From an uncultured Novosphingobium sp. (lineage in GTDB: Bacteria > Pseudomonadota > Alphaproteobacteria > Sphingomonadales > Sphingomonadaceae), in contig CALKVF010000014.1 of the NCBI GenBank assembly GCA_937996535.1, positions 1 through 8,414 on the forward strand: DNA of 8,414 bases, written 5' to 3'. How positions within the stretch are numbered: position 1 is the stretch's first letter; every line of letters starts with the position of its first letter. Made by a program: the position numbers and the translations under genes. Below, in pieces: positions 5,015-8,414 of the stretch. The notes below the pieces were generated by a model. The model saw only the letters and a list, made by a program, of their open reading frames with translations, had not been told where the DNA came from and did not search any database.

Positions 5015-6861
5015 TACCGCTTGGTCAGCTGCGTGATGTCGCGCACCGCGCCCTTGGCGGCGCTGGTGGTCATCGCGGCATAGGCCTGCAGTGCGACCGA
5101 AACCTGGCGCTTGCGCGGGCTTTCGGGCTGCCAGCCCTTGGCATCGCGCTCTGCCCGGCGGCGTTCCAGTTCTGCATCCGATACCGCGAGGTTGATCGTG
5201 CGGTTCGGGATGTCGATTTCGATCACATCGCCATTTTCCACCAGCCCGATCGCCCCGCCTTCGGCCGCTTCGGGCGAGGCATGGCCGATCGACAGGCCCG
5301 AGGTGCCGCCCGAGAAGCGCCCGTCGGTGAGCAGCGCGCAGTCCTTGCCCAGCCCCTTCGACTTCAGATAGCTGGTGGGATAGAGCATTTCCTGCATCCC
5401 CGGCCCGCCCTTCGGCCCTTCGTAGCGGATCACGACCACGTCGCCCGCCACGACCTGTCCGGTCAGGATCGCGGTTACCGCGGCGTCCTGGCTTTCATAG
5501 ACCTTCACCGGGCCGGTGAACTTCAAAATCTTTTCGTCAACGCCCGCCGTCTTCACGATGCAGCCGTCGAGCGCGATGTTGCCGAACAGCACGGCAAGGC
5601 CGCCGTCCTTCGAAAAGGCGTGTTCGGCGCTGCGGATCACGCCGGTTTCGCGGTCCATGTCGAGGTCGGCCCAGCGGCGCGACTGGCTGAACGCGGTCTG
5701 GGTCGGCACGCCGCCCGGCGCGGCCTTGAAGAATTCCTGCACGGCGGGATCGTTGGTGCGCTTGATGTCCCAGCGGTTGAGCGCATCGGCCATCGTCGGA
5801 GCATGAACGGTCGGGAGGTCAGTGTGGAGCAGCCCGGCGCGGTCGAGTTCGCCCAGAATCGCGGGGATCCCGCCCGCGCGGTGGACGTCTTCCATGTGCA
5901 CGTCGCTCTTGGCCGGGGCGACCTTCGAGAGGCACGGCACCTTGCGGCTGAGGCGGTCGATGTCGGCCATGGTGAAGTCCACCCCGGCTTCCTGCGCGGC
6001 GGCCAGCAGATGCAGCACGGTGTTGGTCGACCCGCCCATCGCGATGTCGAGGCTCATGGCGTTTTCAAACGCCTTGAAGCTGGCGATCGAGCGCGGCAGC
6101 ACGCTGGCATCGTCCTGCTCGTAATAGCGCTTGCACAGGTCAACCGCGAGGCGGCCCGCCTGCAGGAACAGCTCCTTGCGGTCGGAATGGGTCGCAAGCT
6201 GCGAGCCATTGCCCGGCAGCGACAGGCCCAGTGCCTCGGTCAGGCAGTTCATCGAATTGGCGGTGAACATCCCCGAACACGAGCCGCAGGTCGGGCACGC
6301 GGCGCGTTCGATCTTGGCGACATCCTCGTCGCTGACCTTGTCGTCCCCGGCGGCAATCATCGCGTCGATCAGGTCGAGCGCGACTTCCTTGCCATCGAGC
6401 ACCACCTTGCCCGCTTCCATCGGCCCGCCCGAAACGAACACCACCGGGATATTGATCCGCATCGCGGCCATCAACATGCCGGGCGTGATCTTGTCGCAGT
6501 TCGAGATGCAGACCATCGCATCGGCGCAGTGCGCGTTGACCATGTATTCCACGCTGTCGGCGATCAGGTCGCGGCTGGGCAGCGAATAGAGCATCCCGTC
6601 GTGGCCCATGGCGATGCCATCATCAACGGCGATGGTGTTGAATTCCTTGGCAACCCCGCCGGCGGCCTCGATCTCGCGCGCGACCAGCTGCCCGAGATCC
6701 TTGAGGTGGACGTGGCCCGGCACGAACTGGGTAAAGCTGTTGACCACCGCGATGATCGGCTTGCCGAAGTCGCTGTCCTTCATCCCCGTCGCGCGCCACA
6801 GGCCGCGTGCACCGGCCATGTTGCGGCCGTGGGTCGAAGTGCGGGAACGGTAAGCGGGCAT
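5014..6861 (-). CDS. ilvD: Dihydroxy-acid dehydratase
   Basis: The enzyme dehydrates 2,3-dihydroxy-isovalerate and 2,3-dihydroxy-3-methylvalerate to the 2-keto acids, the third common step of valine, isoleucine and leucine synthesis. It is cytoplasmic and Fe-S dependent. The 615 residues equal the usual length (E. coli 616). Visible features are NSFTQFVPGHVHL (41-53), AVDDGIAMGHDGM with the metal-binding Asp80/81, NCDKITPGM with Cys122 and Lys124, CPTCGSCSG (189-197) with Cys195, GGSTNT (276-281), RYEGPKGGPGMQEM (479-492) and DGRFSGGTSGLSIGHASPE (513-531). The start at 6861 gives the conserved N-terminus PAYRSRTSTHGRNMAGAR. Only a weak purine stretch precedes it (GAAAGA on the minus strand, about ten bases off). 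A hairpin fills the 46-nt gap to the upstream gene. No leader peptide rich in branched-chain codons is present, so classical attenuation is unlikely. Confidence 0.98.
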   Translation of the reverse strand: MPAYRSRTSTHGRNMAGARGLWRATGMKDSDFGKPIIAVVNSFTQFVPGHVHLKDLGQLVAREIEAAGGVAKEFNTIAVDDGIAMGHDGMLYSLPSRDLIADSVEYMVNAHCADAMVCISNCDKITPGMLMAAMRINIPVVFVSGGPMEAGKVVLDGKEVALDLIDAMIAAGDDKVSDEDVAKIERAACPTCGSCSGMFTANSMNCLTEALGLSLPGNGSQLATHSDRKELFLQAGRLAVDLCKRYYEQDDASVLPRSIASFKAFENAMSLDIAMGGSTNTVLHLLAAAQEAGVDFTMADIDRLSRKVPCLSKVAPAKSDVHMEDVHRAGGIPAILGELDRAGLLHTDLPTVHAPTMADALNRWDIKRTNDPAVQEFFKAAPGGVPTQTAFSQSRRWADLDMDRETGVIRSAEHAFSKDGGLAVLFGNIALDGCIVKTAGVDEKILKFTGPVKVYESQDAAVTAILTGQVVAGDVVVIRYEGPKGGPGMQEMLYPTSYLKSKGLGKDCALLTDGRFSGGTSGLSIGHASPEAAEGGAIGLVENGDVIEIDIPNRTINLAVSDAELERRRAERDAKGWQPESPRKRQVSVALQAYAAMTTSAAKGAVRDITQLTKR

Positions 6862-6875
6862 CGCAGGAATCTTTC

Positions 6876-6905
6876 GTGTAAGCGGCGTTTGCAGGCGCCC
6901 TACAC
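6876..6905 (-). promoter_or_regulatory. Two-helix hairpin in the gap before ilvD
   Basis: On the minus strand, directly after the stop of the amidohydrolase gene, GTGTA (6905-6901) pairs with TACAC (6880-6876), and inside it GGCG pairs with CGCC around an eight-base loop. No T-run follows in the direction of transcription, so it is unlikely to terminate. It could be a processing or stability element, or part of an ilvD leader. It lies in the only true gap of the minus-strand cluster. Confidence 0.35.
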
Positions 6906-6907
6906 CC

Positions 6908-7636
6908 CTATTCGCCCGCCTTCAACGCCACTTCGTTGCAGATGCGTCCCAGCCGTTCGGCCCACTCGGCCTGACCGGCAGGATCGGCGATCAGGTCTTG
7001 GCGGATCTCGATCCCGAAATAGGGCCGCCCCTCGGCTTCGGCATGGCGGTTCATCGTCGCGTTGAGCAGGCGCCCGGAATAGGGCTGCTGATCGCCCACG
7101 ACCAGCCCTTCGGCGGCAAGCAGGGGAATGGCGATCCGCGCGGCGCGGTCATCCTCGTTGTAGAGCACCCCGCAATGCCACGGGCGCGGCTCGTCGCTGG
7201 TGGCAAGCTGCGGGGTAAAGCTGTGCAGCGAGAGGATCAGCGCCGGCGGGCGATCGTTGAGCAGGCGTTCCAGAGCAGCGTGATAGGGGTGGAAGAACCG
7301 CGCCAGACGGGCCTCGCGCCCCGCGTGATCGAGCGCATTGCCCGGGACCGCATGACCATCGCTGGCGATCGGCACCACGGCGGGGGCGTGTTCGTCGCGG
7401 TTGAAATCGCAGACCAGCCGGCTGACCCCGCCCTGAAACGCGGCCACGCCGGGGCGGCTGGCCATCGCCGCGCCGATCGGGCCCACCCCGATGTCGATCG
7501 CCACGTGCTGGTCCAGCAGTGCCGGATCGACGCCAAGCTCTATATCGGCGGGGACATGGTTGCTGGCATGGTCCGAGACGACGAGGATGCCGCCAAAGCG
7601 CGGCTCACCCAGGATGCGATATGCTTCGTGGGTCAC
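6908..7636 (-). CDS. N-formylglutamate amidohydrolase family protein
   Basis: Family members hydrolyse N-formyl-L-glutamate to formate and glutamate, best known from histidine degradation. Here no hut gene is adjacent, so the true substrate is open. From the chosen start the product has 242 residues. It carries the metal-site motif SDHASNHVP (21-29), QHVAIDIG (43-50), RLVCDFNR (73-80), SLHSFTP (136-142), PYSGRLLNATMNRH (185-198) and the ending GIEIRQDL (208-215), all typical of the family. The start is GTG at 7636: it overlaps the ispE stop as GTGA and is preceded by GGGAG about six bases upstream. The frame extends back to tandem GTGs at 7663 and 7660, but those extra nine residues look unconserved and lie within ispE. 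The gene is second in the cluster. No signal peptide is present. Confidence 0.85.
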   Translation of the reverse strand: MTHEAYRILGEPRFGGILVVSDHASNHVPADIELGVDPALLDQHVAIDIGVGPIGAAMASRPGVAAFQGGVSRLVCDFNRDEHAPAVVPIASDGHAVPGNALDHAGREARLARFFHPYHAALERLLNDRPPALILSLHSFTPQLATSDEPRPWHCGVLYNEDDRAARIAIPLLAAEGLVVGDQQPYSGRLLNATMNRHAEAEGRPYFGIEIRQDLIADPAGQAEWAERLGRICNEVALKAGE

Positions 7637-8414
7637 CGCAGGCTCCCGCGCATCTGCCACCACGCGGGGTGATCCTGCGCCATGCGGGCGGCAGCGGCAT
7701 CGCGCTGGCTGGCATGGTCGAGCACAGCAAAGCAGGTGGCGCCCGATCCCGACATCCGGGCAAGCCGCGGCTGCAGCCCACGCAAGGCACCCAGAACCCC
7801 GGCGATTTCAGGATGAAGCGCCACGGCGGGCGCTTCAAGATCATTGCGTCCGTGCAGCCAGTCCGCCGGATCGAGCGCGCCCCGGTCGGTCCCGTCCCAG
7901 GCCTGAAACACCGGCCCGGTCGGGCAAGCGACCAGCGGATTGACCAGCAACACCGCCGCACCGGCCAGCGCGGTGCCATCAATCGGCTCAAGCTGTTCGC
8001 CCACCCCGGTGCCGAAACAGGTCTGCGAGGCGACGCAGGCCGGCACGTCAGCGCCAAGCTGCGCGGCCAGATCGGACGGACGAACATCGTCCATCCCGAT
8101 GCCCCACAGCCGCGCAGCCAGCCGCAGCGCCGCTGCCGCATCGGCCGATCCGCCGCCAATGCCCGAGGCCACCGGCAGGCGCTTGTCGAGCGTGAAGTGC
8201 GCACCAGCGGCAAGGCCATTGGCCTCGGCCAGCAGCCGCGCCGCGCGGAGCACCAGATTGTCGGGCCCCGCCGTCAGGCCTGCCGCGAACGGGCCGGTGA
8301 TGGTCAGCGAAAAGTCGTCAGCCGGGGCAATCGTCAGCCGGTCGCCATCGTCCAGAAAGGCGAACAGCGTTTCCAGTTCGTGATAGCCATCCTCGCGCCG
8401 CTTGCGGACATGCA
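7633..8414 (-). CDS. ispE: 4-diphosphocytidyl-2-C-methyl-D-erythritol kinase (N-terminus missing)
   Basis: This GHMP-family kinase phosphorylates CDP-methylerythritol in the non-mevalonate (MEP) route to isoprenoid precursors. The frame is open to the right edge; 259 residues are visible. Only the first few (roughly 15-20, including the usual AKINLxL motif) are missing from a family length near 280. The visible part begins HVRKRREDGYHELETLFAF, the usual substrate-binding segment. It continues with the ATP-binding glycine-rich loop PVASGIGGGSADAA (visible residues 80-93), LGADVPAC (119-126) with the catalytic Asp, and the third GHMP motif MSGSGATCFAV near the C-terminus. A GTG at 8253 is an internal valine, not the start. 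Its TGA overlaps the GTG of the next gene, so it is the visible head of the cluster; any promoter lies beyond the window. Confidence 0.95.
   Translation of the reverse strand, partial: HVRKRREDGYHELETLFAFLDDGDRLTIAPADDFSLTITGPFAAGLTAGPDNLVLRAARLLAEANGLAAGAHFTLDKRLPVASGIGGGSADAAAALRLAARLWGIGMDDVRPSDLAAQLGADVPACVASQTCFGTGVGEQLEPIDGTALAGAAVLLVNPLVACPTGPVFQAWDGTDRGALDPADWLHGRNDLEAPAVALHPEIAGVLGALRGLQPRLARMSGSGATCFAVLDHASQRDAAAARMAQDHPAWWQMRGSLR
7637..7650 (-). promoter_or_regulatory. Shine-Dalgarno deciding the amidohydrolase start
   Basis: Reading the minus strand, GGGAG then CCTGCG precedes the GTG at 7636, a normal spacing. It lies inside the ispE coding sequence and supports the GTGA-overlap start over the upstream GTGs at 7663 and 7660. 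Confidence 0.55.

Noticed and set aside
4972..7065. A 697-codon open frame on the plus strand opposite ilvD and its neighbours
   Set aside because: It runs antisense to ilvD and the lipoprotein gene and into the amidohydrolase gene, all with clear family motifs. Its product is Arg/His/Ala-rich without any domain, as expected for the antisense frame of GC-rich genes.
7637..7663. Longer N-terminus of the amidohydrolase gene from GTG 7663 or 7660
   Set aside because: The GTG at 7636 has a GGGAG ribosome binding site and forms the GTGA overlap with ispE; the extra residues look unlike the family N-terminus.

Overview
The window looks like a chromosomal stretch from a GC-rich alphaproteobacterium, most likely Sphingomonadales (Sphingomonas/Erythrobacter/Novosphingobium type). 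This rests on the flavour of the proteins, the GC-rich third codon positions, and the frequent GTG starts and stop/start overlaps; no rRNA or other taxonomic marker is present. Almost everything recognisable is housekeeping. I found no phage, transposon, CRISPR, toxin or defence gene.

Layout. (1) 1-644, plus strand: the C-terminal half of argininosuccinate synthase (argG), cut by the left edge. (2) 645-1469: about 825 bp with no recognisable conserved gene and lower GC than its flanks. It starts with a strong stem-loop followed by a T-rich tract (698-748), whose arms carry DnaA-box sequences. An A/T-rich stretch follows, then a 38-codon ORF with a very good ribosome binding site (830-946), then a structured region with no clear codon signal. 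It ends in a textbook intrinsic terminator (1389-1424) whose 3' half is tandemly duplicated. A terminator at each end suggests an independent transcription unit: a small protein gene, a structured RNA, or both. (3) 1470-2024, plus strand: the 23S rRNA pseudouridine synthase rluE. (4) 2021-8414, minus strand: six genes packed head to tail.

The minus-strand order of transcription is ispE (N-terminus off the right edge), an N-formylglutamate amidohydrolase-family gene, ilvD, a small lipoprotein gene, nnr (NAD(P)HX repair) and an RlmD/TrmA-family 23S rRNA m5U methyltransferase. Junctions are GTGA (4 bp), a 46-nt gap containing a hairpin, TAATG (1 bp), a 17-bp overlap, and GTGA (4 bp). This is a probable operon with translational coupling. 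Its last gene converges on rluE, and both stop codons lie in one CTAG palindrome.

The functions are mixed: isoprenoid precursor synthesis, branched-chain amino acid synthesis, cofactor damage repair and rRNA modification. Two members (IlvD, RlmD-like) carry Fe-S clusters. The least understood parts are the 645-1469 region and the small lipoprotein.
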